Shown here piece by piece: positions 31,999 to 42,854 of a stretch of 64,000 nucleotides of DNA. Source of the DNA: Hemerocallis citrina (lineage: Eukaryota > Streptophyta > Magnoliopsida > Asparagales > Asphodelaceae); assembly GCA_017893485.1 (NCBI GenBank), contig CM030364.1:247989122-248053121 (forward strand), given 5' to 3'. Positions within the stretch are counted from its first letter, which is position 1. The number at the start of each line of letters is the position of its first letter. The notes under the pieces are model-generated. The model worked only from the letters and a program-made list of their open reading frames with translations. It was not told the DNA's origin and did no database searches. The position numbers and the translations under genes are program-made.

Positions 31999-34409
31999 TG
32001 TAATACCCTGAATTCCAAACTACAACTGAATTCGAAGTTCCACAAGATCTTTACACTTCTTTTGTACAATTTTACAAGGAAATAAAAACATTTCTTTCAT
32101 AACTTATCACCATCAATAATTCAACTTCACGTGCAATTTATGTGTAAGAATAAATTTCAACTAGTAGTAATCAATAATTCATGTATTCCACAAATCTATT
32201 ATTCTCATTTCAAAATCTTACTACAAGCACAAAATAGAAGTCCAATTAATTACACCAATCACACTTTCAAAAATTCCTCATTACCAATTTTTCATCTTTA
32301 TAACTCAAAAATCTCATTTATTTTTCCTTTATTTAAAAAGACAATTTGATTTCAAAAAGAAGTCCTTTCTTGCAAAAACCTCAATTTCTTATTCACACTT
32401 TATCAAAAGTTATATAAATTTTTCTTATAAAATCCTAATAATTTTCAGTAATTAATCCATATTTTCCCAATTTTTATTGTATTTTTAAAAACTCAATTAA
32501 AAAAAAAATCCACAAAGAATTTTTTTTTTAAAACTCAAACCCCCAACCAGATTCAACCCACAACCAGCGGTCAAACAGATAGCGCACAAGACCAACGCGC
32601 CAAAGCCGCCGAACGATATAACTAGGGGTTATAATCCCTAAGTATCGACTCTCGGCTATTTGGGTTTTTAACAGAAAAATGAAAACAAAGCCACAGTATC
32701 GAACCCGAGACCTCCTCCTTACTGTAGCGGCCAAAGCTCTACCGACCAGTTGGTCTAAGTGGCCAATTTGTTTTGATAGTAATTAATTTGGGTTTTGATT
32801 TTTCTCTTTGTTCATAGTTATAATTCATGAAGTCTTAAAACAAAATTGTCTCTTTTTCTCCTCTTTTGAAAACAAAATTTTCCAGAATTAAAATACATTC
32901 AATTCTACAGTAACCAGTATTTTTATGAGTATTTTTAACTCTTTAAAACATATATTTTAGCCTTAGTTTGTACTCCATGATCATAATTTCGACATTCGAG
33001 AACTAAAGCATACTTCTTCATAATTAAAGATAGGTTCCCACAAAAATTCATTACATTAATGTTCTCTTACTTATTGACAACTATGATGTTTTTAGTACAC
33101 AAAATCATCTTTCTTAATGAATAAAAGTTCTATTTTACCAACTAATTTACACATGATGCATGCAATCATTTGTTTGCAAATACATTCTCTTTAACATTCA
33201 TATGGCACACAAAAATGGAGAATTCTACTACAAAAATTAACAATTATCTCTTAGTAAATCATTCCATCAATTCATCTCTAATATACCATTCCACTTTAAT
33301 ACTTTAATTTAAAAACATGGTTCCAATCTACTAGTTAATTCACATAATTGCATTTAAAACATACTTAGCATGCATTCTAATATTAGGAACGATGAGGAAC
33401 ACTCACTTTCACCCATGATTAATAAATCTAGCAACCAAATTAACACACATCTAATAGTTTATTAATTTTCCTCTAATTAGGCAAACAATGGATTTCATTT
33501 CAACTAGTTGCTTTTCAATAACTATTCAATTCATTCCTAGCATGATTTCTACTTTAGAAGTCATGAGAAACACCCACCTCTTTGGAGAAAAGCCAATTAA
33601 AAGCTCCTAGAGTCCCCTAGAATGCGAGAGAGTGCCTCTCCTCCTAGATTCTGATGCAAAAGATCCTCCTTCTTGCTTCCTTGCCAAAACTGAAAGCTCC
33701 TTGTGGGGAAAGATGGGCCGGCCTCCAATGGTGGGACACACACACACAACTCACACTCACTCTAATATATTTCTCCTATATTGTTTTCTTTCTTTCAATA
33801 ATTTCTTAGTGTAGAATACAAGTAGGTAGGGGGTATTTATACTAGTTCTAAGATGGATTGAAGGGCTAGGATTTCACTAGATGGTTAAAGATGGATGGCT
33901 AGGATAGGAGGCGAAGTTGTAGCAACCACCCATACTCAAAAAACTACCCATGCACACACACACCCACTCCCCATCACTCCCATGCATAATCCGGCCTCCA
34001 CATGGTGTGCATTGCACACTACGTGCATGCACGTGCCCCCTAGTACCCTGCCATTTGAAGTTTGTACAATTTTAATTAATCAATTGTTCACAATTTGTGT
34101 CTACATGACAAGTGTGACAATTTAAAGGATTAATTAAATTTGTGGGCTTCACAAATAGTGGGCTTAGGCTTGTGGGCCAAAATAATAAAATAATAAATTA
34201 TTAAAGTGGGCTCAAACTAAGAAAATAGTGTTTTAGGCTTTACAAAATAGGCTTTTTAGAAAAATAAAGGAAGAAAATAATTGTTCATACTACAAAAATG
34301 AAATTATATATATATAAATAAATAAATAAATAAATATACATATGAAATTTGCACGTGCACAACATGTGAAAATTAGCATTTTATTAAAATAAAAGTTTAG
34401 GATATTACA
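31999..34409 (-). repeat. 5' LTR of chromovirus A
   Basis: Plus-strand ends are TGTAATACC and GATATTACA. It is nearly identical in length and sequence to 22774-25182. CTCTA follows as target-site duplication. It includes the second tRNA-like module. Confidence 0.92.
32695..32757 (-). promoter_or_regulatory. tRNA-like Pol III A-box/B-box module in LTR of A (copy 2)
   Basis: Same sequence and spacing as 23465-23527: A box TAGACCAACTGG, 40 bp, B box GGTTCGATACT on the minus strand. Confidence 0.55.
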
Positions 34410-34830
34410 CTCTAGGAGAGAGCCGTTTGGGAGACGAGCTTGATGAGCAACTCTAGGGGAGAGTTGTGCTCCAAACTCGTTTGGGAGAAGTCCATTCGGG
34501 TGGCGGTGTGACGAATAACATCACCAGGCTCTAGGGGAGAGCCATTCGGGAGGTGAGTTTGAGGAGAAACTCTATGGGAGAGTTGAGCTCCAAAATCGTT
34601 TGGAAGAAGTCCACTCGGGGGGCGAGTCGGACGAACATCATCAGGATCTAGGATAGAGTCATTCGGGAGGCAAGTTTGAGAATCATCTCTAGGGGAGAGT
34701 TGAGCTTCAAACTCATTTGGAAGAAGGCCACTCGGGAGGCGAGCTGAACGAAGCACATCACCAGGCTCTAGGAGAGAGCCATTCGGGAGGCGAGCTTGAG
34801 GAGCTACTCCAGAGAAGAGTTTAGCTCCGA
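34410..34830 (-). repeat. Tandem array of about 118-bp units, right part (gypsy C)
   Basis: Units start near 34410, 34529, 34646 and 34766 (periods 119, 117, 120 bp). They match the units left of gypsy A. On the minus strand much of the array stays open and encodes a repeated Pro/Leu-rich peptide containing RLPSGLLPNEFEAQLSPR and variants. Whether it is ever translated is unknown. Confidence 0.8.
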
Positions 34831-36878
34831 ACTTGACGTTTGAGCCCGGTAAATTTGTAGAAGTAATCGGAGGAGGGGATTGACGCCATATCCAATGCTT
34901 GAAGCTAAACTGGTTGCAGGAGAAGCTCTTCGAAAGATCTTGGCTCCAGCACCATCGCATGGAGTGAAGGAGTTGCTGGTGTGGCTCGGAAGAGGAGCTA
35001 AGCACGGAACTTATTGATGAGAGTTGTCGAGCCGAGGGAGCAGCTCCAGAGGCAAGCTAGGCCCTAGATTCAGTATGTTCGAGTAAAATTTTGGAGATAG
35101 CCCTGGGAAAGAGCTGGTATTCAAACTTGTTTATTTCAAAATTTAACCAGTAGTGGGAGTAGTATGAATTGTCGTTTCGAGCCCCGAAACTGCACACTTG
35201 CAAGTTATAAGGGCAATTTCGAACCATGATTGTGAATTTCGAACTAGTTGTTTTGAAGTTATCAACGAGTTGTAGGAACAATTCCGAATGGTGAGCTTCT
35301 CTGCACTTGCTTATTTACAAGTGGCTAAAGCGGTGTCAAACCAAGTGTTGGACTTGTTGTTTGGGGGTTTCAACGAGTTGTAGGAGCAATTTTGAATGGT
35401 GAGTTGTCCCGCACTTGCTTGTTTGCAAGCGGCTAAAGCGGCGTCGAACCAAGTGTTGGGCTCCGAACTTGTTGTCTGGGGGTTTTAACGAGTTGTATGA
35501 GCAATTCCGAATGCTGAGCTGCTCCACACTTGCTTGTTTGCAAGTGACTAAAGCGGCATCAAACCAAGTGTTGGGCTCCAAACTCTTCTTTTGAGTCTAG
35601 CAAGTTGTAGGAGTAGCCCTGGGGGACTAGCTTGACTTCGAACTTACTGTTTAACAAGTCGTAGGTGTGACTCAGGAAGATAGACATGAGGCCAATACAA
35701 TGATCCCAAGTCTGCCTTCCCCGAGGAGGGGGATCTCCTTGAGTTCATTAACTAGTTCAGGATCTGGGATAGAGTCGTTCGGGAGGCAAGTTTGAGAAGC
35801 ATCTCTAGGGGAGAGTTGAGCTTCAAACTCGTTTGGAAGAAGGCCACTCGGGAGGCGAGCAGAACGAAGCGCATCACCAGGCTCTAGAAGAGAGCCATTC
35901 GGGAGGCGAGCTTGAGGAGCAACTCTAGGGGAGAGTTTAGCTCCGAACTTGACGTTTGAGCCCGGTAAATTTGTAGAAGTAACCGGAGGAGGGGATTGAC
36001 GCCATATCCAATGCTTGAAGCTGAACTGGTTGCAGGAGAAGCTCTTCGGAAGATCTTGGCTCCAGCACCATCGCATGGAGTGAAGGAGTTGCTGGTGTGG
36101 CTCGGAAGAGGAGCTTAGCCCGGAACTTTGATGAGAGTTGTCGAGCCGAGGGAGCAGCTCCAGAGGCAAGCTAGGCCCTAGATTCAGTATGTTCGAGTAA
36201 AATTTTGGAGATAGCCCTGGGAAAGAGCTGGTATTCAAACTTGTTTGTTTCAAAATTTAACCAGTAGTGGGAGTAGTATGAATGGTCGTTTCGAGCCCCG
36301 AAACTGCACACTTGCAAGTTATAAGGGCAATTTCGAACCATGATTGTGAACTTCGAACTAGTTGTTTTGAAGTTATCAACGAGTTGTAGGAGCAATTCCG
36401 AATGGTGAGCTGCTCTGCACTTGCTTATTTACAAGTGGCTAAAGCGGCGTCAAACCAAGTGTTGGACTCCAAACTTGTTTTTTGGGGATTTCATCGAGTT
36501 GTAGGAGCAATTTTGAATGGTGAGTTGTCTCGCACTTGCTTGTTTGCAAGTGGCTAAAGCGGCGTCGAACCAAGTGTTGGGCTTCGAACTTGTTGTTTGG
36601 GGGTTTTAACGAGTTGTATGAGCAATTCCGAATGGTGAGCTGCTCTGCACTTGCTTGTTTGCAAGTGACTAAAGCGGCATCAAACCAAGTGTTGGGCTCC
36701 AAACTCTTCTTTTGAGTCTAGCAAGTTGTAGGAGTAGCCCTGGGGGACTAGCTGGACTTCGAACTTACTGTTTAACAAGTCGTAGGTGTGACTCATGAAG
36801 ATAGACATGAGGCCAATAAAATGATCCCAAGTCCGCCTTCCCCGAGGAGTGGGATCTCCTTGAGTTCATTAACTAGTT
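34642..36878 (-). repeat. Two tandem copies of a 1.12-kb unit (gypsy C)
   Basis: Copy 1 is 34642-35757 (1116 bp) and copy 2 is 35758-36878 (1121 bp); both start CAGGATCT and end TTCATTAACTAGTT. The unit includes the last codons of the protease frame (ELVNELKEIPLLGEG), so a 3' piece of the protease is duplicated downstream. Each copy contains two of the 118-bp units and three sub-repeats of about 110 bp (35267-35590 and 36380-36710) built around GCAATTCCGAATGGTGAGC and CAAACCAAGTGTTGGGCTCC. Confidence 0.85.
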
Positions 36879-37330
36879 CAGGAAGGATTTGACTGTTCTG
36901 TTGGGAAAGCTCTAATGCTTCAAGTGGGAGGACCGAGCCCCCCATTGTGGTTGTGTAGCACCTCCGAGCTGTCTCTTGGTTTTCTTTGACTTCTCCTACT
37001 TCTGTAGAGGTTAGAAACTTTATTTTCATGTGAAAGGCTGTGGGTACGACATGAAGTACTGCTAGGCCTGGTGGGCCCAAGATAGCATTGTAAGCAGCCT
37101 TCACATCGACAACCATGAAGTCCATTGCCTCTGTCCGGGTAGTCGGGGTTATTCCTGCAGTGAAATCAAGAGTGACTATTCCTTTGATTGGGACTGGAAC
37201 TCCAGAGAACCCATGTAGTGTATATCCAGCATGCTTGAGACGATCTCGAGAAAGTTTGAGGCCTTGGAAGGCTTCCACGAAAAGGATATTGACGGAACTT
37301 CCATTGTCGAACAAGATTCAGCGCACCTCG
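36793..37330 (-). pseudogene. Retroviral-type aspartic protease of gypsy C
   Basis: The minus-strand frame begins FDNGSSVNILF, the D-N-G-S variant of the catalytic D-T/S-G triad found in Tat-branch proteases. ALGP-like AAYNAILGPPGLAVLHVVP follows, typical of retropepsin C-terminal strands. The last part, ELVNELKEIPLLGEG, is repeated in the downstream tandem units. A stop directly upstream of the catalytic box separates it from gag. The protease would mature Gag; nothing downstream encodes reverse transcriptase. Confidence 0.75.
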
Positions 37331-37492
37331 TGGTTGGCCAGGAGAGACTAATTACGAGCACGTCACAGTAGGGCATTCAGACGCCTTCCAGGTCTTTGTC
37401 TGAGAATATCATCAAGACCCCAGGGTTCTTGGCCGGGGGAAAGTTTTGGACCGACTCACCTCTCAGATGAAAGCCTTTTGGGAGGAGTTTGA

Positions 37493-38752
37493 TTATCCCC
37501 CCATTGGACCTCCATGGATAAGGTGGAGGATGCCCCCAAGTTCGGGGTCTTGGACCTCGGCCGGCCTTTCGGTTCGCTTGTTGGCTCCTCGGTGTGAAGG
37601 ATTGTCCCTGTCCTTTCTGACGAACTTGGCCAGGTGTTCCCGTTGTATGAGTTCTTGATCTCCTCCTTGATACCACTTTTCTATGTTCCTCCTCTTCGCT
37701 GGAGTATTCATTCTAGGGGGAGCATGGAGTAGCCCTTCCTTATCAACCTCGATAAGAACTGCTGATATACTAGCATTGGGGGGGGGGGTGAATTTATCAA
37801 AACGAGGAGCTGGGTGGTGCTGACCATTGTCATCTTTCTGGAATTTATGGGACCCTTCTTCGCTTGTACTCTTCCGTTTGTTTTCGGAAGATGGCTCATC
37901 ACGACAGGGGGGGGGGGGCGGGTGGGTGTTGAGAGCCTCTTCTGCTCGGATATACTTTTCAACCCTAAGCAGGAGTTCCAAGAAGTCCTGAGAAGGCTTC
38001 TTGGATAGGGATGCCTTGAGGTCAGCATTATTGACGTTGTGTCTAAATGCTACATAGGCTACTGATTGGTTCAAAGAGGCATTAGACCGGGCTTCGGTGG
38101 TAAAGTGCCGAACATAATCTCTTAGGCGTTCATCTTTTCTTTGGCTGAGGGCTATAAAAGATGCACTTGTTTTCTAGGCTCGACGGCTGCTAATAAAGTG
38201 GGTAAGGAATAGCTCCTCAAACTGGTCAAATGAGAAGATGGAGGTTGGGGATAGACGAAAGTAACATTCTCGCACTGGTCCCGTCAGCGTTATCGGGAAG
38301 GCCTTATAGAGGAGTGCATCCGAGGCTTGATGAATCATCATGAGAGTTTTAAAACTCTCGATATGATCGGCTGGGTCTGACTCCCCATTGTAGGATTCAA
38401 AGCGGGGCGACTTAAAGGTTTCGGGGACCAGAGATTCCATGATGGCCCTGGGGAAAGGGGGTCTGCTTGGGAGGAACTTATGGGTCCGTTGTTATTCTTC
38501 GGGATTGATCTTACTGAGGTGCTTCTCCATCTCTCGAAGGTGACGGTGAACCAAGTGATTCCTCTAGCCGGATCTAGTCGACCCTCGGGACTCTCCTTCA
38601 TGAGTGGTGGCATGGCGAGGGCTGTGCGCTTGTGGGTCTTGATTTGGAACGATGTTAAGGGCTTGCAGGATGTCATCTTTGAAGTTTTGAAATTCTGCCT
38701 GGGTGACTGGTGCCCCTTCATCATAGTGAACCATTGATGGTGATCGACTCAC
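37493..38752 (-). pseudogene. Gag of gypsy C, broken
   Basis: Consecutive minus-strand frames make up a retrotransposon gag. An N-terminal piece starts MSRSPSMVHYDEGAPVTQAE (38752). The retrotrans_gag core (38440-38174) contains YNGESDPADHIESFKT and SPTSIFSFDQFEELFLTHF. A C-terminal charged part (38074-37493) contains ASLSKKPSQDFLELLLRVEK and KRRNIEKWYQGG. Stops and shifts occur near 38566 and 38175. Two proline codon runs lie over G homopolymers on the plus strand (37778-37788, 11 G; 37907-37918, 12 G), which are also places where length may be wrong. Confidence 0.8.
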
Positions 38753-39292
38753 AGCGGTGTGGCTCTTTTTCTGTCGACGGGGAGGAGACCCCCTTCGTCC
38801 CCTTGGGGAGGCGGACCTTCTGGATCCTGACCTTCGGGGAGAACGGCTCCTCTGACTTCTCTGGCGTTATGGATGAGGGACCTCGTCACGGGCTCATTTG
38901 TCATTCAAGCGGGTTTGGAGGTCGATCCCTTGTTGGCGGTTGATGATGATTTGACGGAGGTCTCTTGACCCCTGAGGACCTCCCGAGGCCATCGAGTTGG
39001 TGGAAGGATTGTGGACCGAGATATGGTCATGAAGAGGATGCTATTTTGGACGGCTTCAACGGGAGCCCCCCGGCGCGACCCTTCTAGGCATAGGGCGAGC
39101 ATGTTGGGCAAGCGGTTGCACAAGTTGAGGCTGTTGAACATGTTGATCTTGTTGAGGGGGAACATCCTCAAGTGGAGGAGGTGGAGGAAGAGGGGTGGCT
39201 CTTCAACTGGACGCCGCCGCCTTCCATTTTTTTCCTTCAGAGGTATGGCTGGAAACTATTTTCACCGTGAAATATGGTCGGATTGCTTTTTT

Positions 39293-39313
39293 CGTTTCCC
39301 ATTGATGGCGCTA
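39293..39313 (-). other. Primer-binding site of gypsy C, tRNA-Asp-like
   Basis: Three bases after the 5' LTR the minus strand reads TAGCGCCATCAATGGGAA. It resembles TGGCGCCGTTGCCGGGGA, the complement of the 3' end of plant tRNA-Asp used by Athila/Tat elements. Most mismatches are G-to-A or C-to-T, consistent with decay. Confidence 0.6.
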
Positions 39314-39316
39314 ATC

Positions 39317-39922
39317 TGTTGCTGCTAATTTTGGTGTGGGAGCAAACATGTGATATGTGAATTCTTCTAGGAACAACAAAAGCAAACCTGCTGACTTTTT
39401 GTCAGTGTTAACCATTTCTTGATGCTGCTGCTGACCTACAAAAAAGTTCAAAACACCAAGATTGTTCTTGGCGACGAACCCTCCGACGCTCAAGTCAGTA
39501 ATCAAGAAGATTATGAAAGAGCTTTTGTGGAGAAAATACTCATTACTTTTTTTATGGTAGGGGTAGAGGGGAATTTATAGTCACCTTTGGAAATAGTTTC
39601 GAGATAATCATTTATCTCTACTTCCCAGTATTTTTGGATAAGAAACAGAGTTTAAATCGTTTCATGCTAACAGATTTGGTTTAAATCGTCTCCTAGAGAT
39701 AATCATGAATTTGAATTACTCTTTAAATGTCATGGGTTTGATCATAATGGGATGTCACCCTGACCCAGTAAGACAGACCCATTTTTGGGTTATTGGGCTG
39801 GGAAAAGACCAGTTCCCATTTTGGACCCATTTTTAGTGGAAATTACTGCTTTACCCCTAAGAGCTTTGAGATTCACGCCTGATTTGAATGGTTCCGATTA
39901 AGTTCTATTTTTAGCCATATCA
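39317..39922 (-). repeat. 5' LTR of gypsy C
   Basis: The minus strand starts TGATATGGCT and ends AGCAGCAACA. It is homologous to 16936-17549. TCTGG follows on the plus strand, against TCGGG left of the other LTR. Confidence 0.88.
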
Positions 39923-39927
39923 TCTGG

Positions 39928-40037
39928 AAACACTGAATTCATGATAATTATTTGACAACACTGAAAAGTTCAAGGTAGTTTTTTAACCTCACAGCTCACT
40001 CAGATGGACTTATTTGTAGGTAATGAAAAGTTGATTC
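39928..40037. other. Short spacer between gypsy C and copia D
   Basis: About 110 bp of unassigned sequence lie between the end of gypsy C and the LTR of copia D. It ends with GATTC (40033-40037), presumably one copy of the D target-site duplication; the partner lies outside the window. Confidence 0.4.
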
Positions 40038-40310
40038 TGTTAACGAACTGAAAATACTTTCTAAATTTTTGCTGTGTTTTCTCATTGAAACAGACGATGT
40101 GTTTATATACACAAGAGCCAGCTACTTTACAAGAATTTAGATCCTAGAGTTATGCAATAGAATTAAGATCCTACAATTAGGTGATAGCAACAAATCAGTT
40201 TACAAGAATCAAGGGATTTAGAAATAAGTAAATTATGCTTGTTAATGAAGAAGATCAATGGATTTAGAAGATCATGTTGGTTTGATTGAGAATATTATGC
40301 TGCTTTAACA
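40038..40310 (-). repeat. 3' LTR of copia D
   Basis: The minus strand starts TGTTAAAGCAGC and ends TTCGTTAACA (273 bp). A purine tract GCGGGGGAG directly precedes it on the minus strand (40311-40319). Confidence 0.8.
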
Positions 40311-40344
40311 CTCCCCCGCAAATCTGACGATCCTTAAGAGACAA

Positions 40345-41052
40345 GATTTTATTGGAGATGTTGAAACCGCTGTATCTAAAGACCCTTTATGAAAATATTA
40401 GCAACTTGATCCGGAGATCGGACAAATTGAACACGACGAGCACCCGTAAGAATATACTGACGAATGTAATGATAATCAAGCTCAATGTGTATGGTATGAG
40501 CATGGAACAACGGATTAAAATCCATGTATATAGCACTAAGGTTGTCACAGTAGAGAAGAGTAGGCCGAGGAGGAGGAAAGCAAAGCTCGACAAGGAGATA
40601 GGAAATCCAAATAGTATCAGCACAAGCGTGAGCAAGGGAGCAATAGTCGGCCTCAGCAGAAGATCGAGAAATGGCTTGCTGCTTTTTGGTACACCAAGAG
40701 ATCAGGTTATAGTCCAAGAAGACAAAAGGCCGGTAGTAGAGCAGTGAGTGTCCGAACAACCAGCCCAATCTGTATCGGAGTAAGCACAAAGTGTTAGAGG
40801 AGTCGAGGATCGTCGAAAAGACAAGCTGAAGTCAGGACTCCCTTTCAAATAGTGGAGTATACGCTTGGCATCAATAAGGTGGGTGGAACTTGGAGCACTC
40901 ATAAACTGAGCAACATGATGAACATCATAAGCAATATCTAGTCGAGTGAATGTGAGATACTGTAGAGCACCCACAATCTGTCTATATTCAGTGCCATCAG
41001 GCAAAAGATCACCATCTAAATGTGAAAGCTGACTGTTGGTGCACTTAGTCAT
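40345..41052 (-). pseudogene. RNase H of copia D
   Basis: Frames 41052-40702 and 40789-40376 give GALQYLTFTRLDIAYDVHHV, then YSDTDWAGC and the copia box SRSSAEADYCSLAHA, LLYCDNLSAIYM and LDYHYIRQYI. A frameshift lies near 40740. The acidic residues of the RNase H site (SDTDW, E of AEADY, CDN) are still visible. Confidence 0.85.
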
Positions 41053-41840
41053 AGAGTGGCAATATAGGAGATCAATGATCTATTTAGTCTGAGAGAGACG
41101 AGGGCCAGTAGAAGTATGTGAGCCTCAAGTTCGAGAAAATAAGAAAGTGGTCCAAGATCACTCAGCTCAAATTCTTGATTAAGAGTACTGATGAAGGAAG
41201 AAAGTACTGTCGGCTGATTCCCAGTGAGAATAATGTCATCGACATATATAAGTAACACGATGGTATACTCGGTCCAAAAAATGAATAGGGATGGATCAGC
41301 TTGACTTTGAAAAAAGCCAAATTGTAAGAGGAAGCCACTAAGATGCTGAAACAAAGCACGAGGAGCCTGTTTGAGACCATATATGGCTTTGTTCAGACGA
41401 CATACATGATTTGGTCTAGCTGGATCTGCAAAACCCGGAGGTTGGTTCATGAATGTTGTTTCGGCAAGAACCCCATGACGAAATACATTTTTCACATCGA
41501 GTTGGTGAAGCAACCCACCAAAAGAGACGGTTATGGACAGAACCGTGTGGATGGTGGTATGGCGAACAATGGGACTGAAAGTCTCATCAAAATCAATGTC
41601 GGGTTGTTGATGAAAACCTTTAGCCACCAAGCGAGCTTTGTACCGCTCAATAGAGCCATCAGCTTTCGCTTCAACTTGAATACCCATTTACAACCAACAA
41701 CATGCTGCCATGGATCTAGTGGAACAAGAACCCATGTTTGATTTTTGAGGAGGGCATTAAACTCAGCAGACATGGCCTGACGCCATTCTAAGTGATGAAC
41801 TACTTGAGTGAAGCATATTGGTTTTATAGGAGACATAAAG
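41049..41840 (-). pseudogene. Reverse transcriptase of copia D, second (3') duplicate with YVDD
   Basis: It contains [34 protein letters not shown], the palm [11 protein letters not shown] and the intact catalytic box YVDDIILTG. It ends [13 protein letters not shown]. Upstream in the same unit a second EWRQAMSAEFNALL and [20 protein letters not shown] entry is present, because the 594-bp segment is duplicated. Confidence 0.85.
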
Positions 41841-42425
41841 AAGAAGTAACATGATGGCAGAATCGGTCTGAAAAATGAATAGGGATGGATCAGCTTGACT
41901 TTGAAGAAAGCCAAATTGAAAGAGGAAGCCATTAAGACGCTGAAACCAAGCACGAGGAGCTGTTTGTGACCATATATGGCTGTTTAGACGACATATATGA
42001 TTTGGTCTAGTCGGATCTGCAAAACATGGAGGTTGGCTCATGAATACTGTTTTGGCATGAACCCCATGAAGGAATGCATTTTTCACATCGAGTTGGCAAA
42101 GAGACCCACCAAAAGAGATGGTTATGGACAGAACCGCCTGGATGGTTGTATGACGAACTACAAGACTGAAAATCTCATCAAAATTAATGACAGGTTGTTG
42201 ATGAAAACCTTTAGCCACCAACTGAGCTTTGTACCGCTCAATAGAGCCATCAGCTTTCCTCTTCAACTTGAATACTCATTTACAACCAACAACATGCTGC
42301 CATGGATATGGTGGAACAAGAACCCATGTTTGAATTTTTAGGAGGGCATTAAACTCGGCAGACATGGCCTGACGCCATTCTAAGTGACCAACTGCTTGAG
42401 TGAAGCATGTTGGTTCTATAGGAGA
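41251..42425. repeat. 594-bp tandem duplication within RT of copia D
   Basis: Copy 1 spans 41251-41844 and copy 2 41845 to about 42425. Both open AGTAACA-GATGG and share AATGAATAGGGATGGATCAG. They have diverged by substitutions and small indels, so the duplication is not recent. Confidence 0.85.
41845..42425 (-). pseudogene. Reverse transcriptase of copia D, first (5') duplicate, lacking catalytic box
   Basis: It matches 41251-41844 segment for segment: [45 protein letters not shown] and [20 protein letters not shown]. It breaks off before YVDD, where the next unit begins. This copy could not make a functional RT. Confidence 0.85.
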
Positions 42426-42849
42426 CAAGCTAGTATGAGCAAGCAGTGCCTTGGGCAATGGATAACGGACAGTGCCATCAGTACCAACCAGAGGACGGAG
42501 GATGCTATCTCTTTTCTGGGTAATCATCGGATGGCTAACAACAATAGTTGATCCTGGATCAGATGAGTCACCGTCTAATGAATGATCAGGAAGATACGAC
42601 TGTGTTGGTTCAGTGCCAGTAGGAGGTGCAGGATGATGACGCTGATAAGTGCGTAAAGGTGCCGTAGGAGGTGGTGGCACTGGTTGAGTGGGAGGTCGTG
42701 GTGGTGGCACTAGTGGAGCCAGAGGTGATTGTGGCAATGATGAAGCTGGAGGAGGAGATCCAGGTGATTTTGGAGGAGACTGATCTGCAGATGGAGTCGG
42801 AGTGGAGGTTACAATAGTAGTAACGGGAATGGATACCCATTCAGAAGAA
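42276..42849 (-). pseudogene. Proline-rich linker and RT entry of copia D
   Basis: The frame reads a Pro-rich segment (PPPPTAPLRTYQRHHPAPP) followed by EPTCFTQAVGHLEWRQAMSA, the usual linker and W-x-x-AM-x-x-E start of copia reverse transcriptase. It continues across the E insertion into the integrase C terminus at 51378. Confidence 0.8.
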
Positions 42850-42854
42850 GTAGA

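Larger units (their letters stand above)
22774..34409 (-). mobile_element. Ty3/gypsy chromovirus A (Tekay/Del-like), nested in gypsy C
   Basis: LTRs of 2409 bp (22774-25182) and 2411 bp (31999-34409) are flanked by the perfect 5-bp duplication CTCTA (22769-22773, 34410-34414). The minus-strand order is 5' LTR, tRNA-iMet primer site, coiled-coil ORF, gag with CCHC, protease, RT, RNase H, integrase with long C terminus, polypurine tract, 3' LTR. Domain order and long LTRs fit the Tekay/Del chromoviruses. LTRs differ mainly in their first 80 bp and by scattered bases, so the insertion is much younger than its host C. The protease is split by a 1668-bp insert, and pol has several stops, so it is dead. 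Confidence 0.92.
16936..39922 (-). mobile_element. Non-autonomous Ty3/gypsy element C (gag-protease only), host of nested insertions
   Basis: Two LTRs in the same orientation (16936-17549, 614 bp; 39317-39922, 606 bp) bracket the element. The minus-strand internal order is primer-binding site, gag, protease, repeat arrays, polypurine tract. Flanks TCGGG and TCTGG differ by one base and fit a decayed 5-bp duplication. After subtracting the LINE-like element (17788-21076) and gypsy A (22774-34409) with their duplications, about 8.0 kb remain. The protease DNGSS style, gag style and a tRNA-Asp-like primer site suggest the Tat/Athila branch. Reverse transcriptase, RNase H and integrase are absent, so mobility would need a partner element. 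LTR divergence is high, hence old. Confidence 0.85.
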
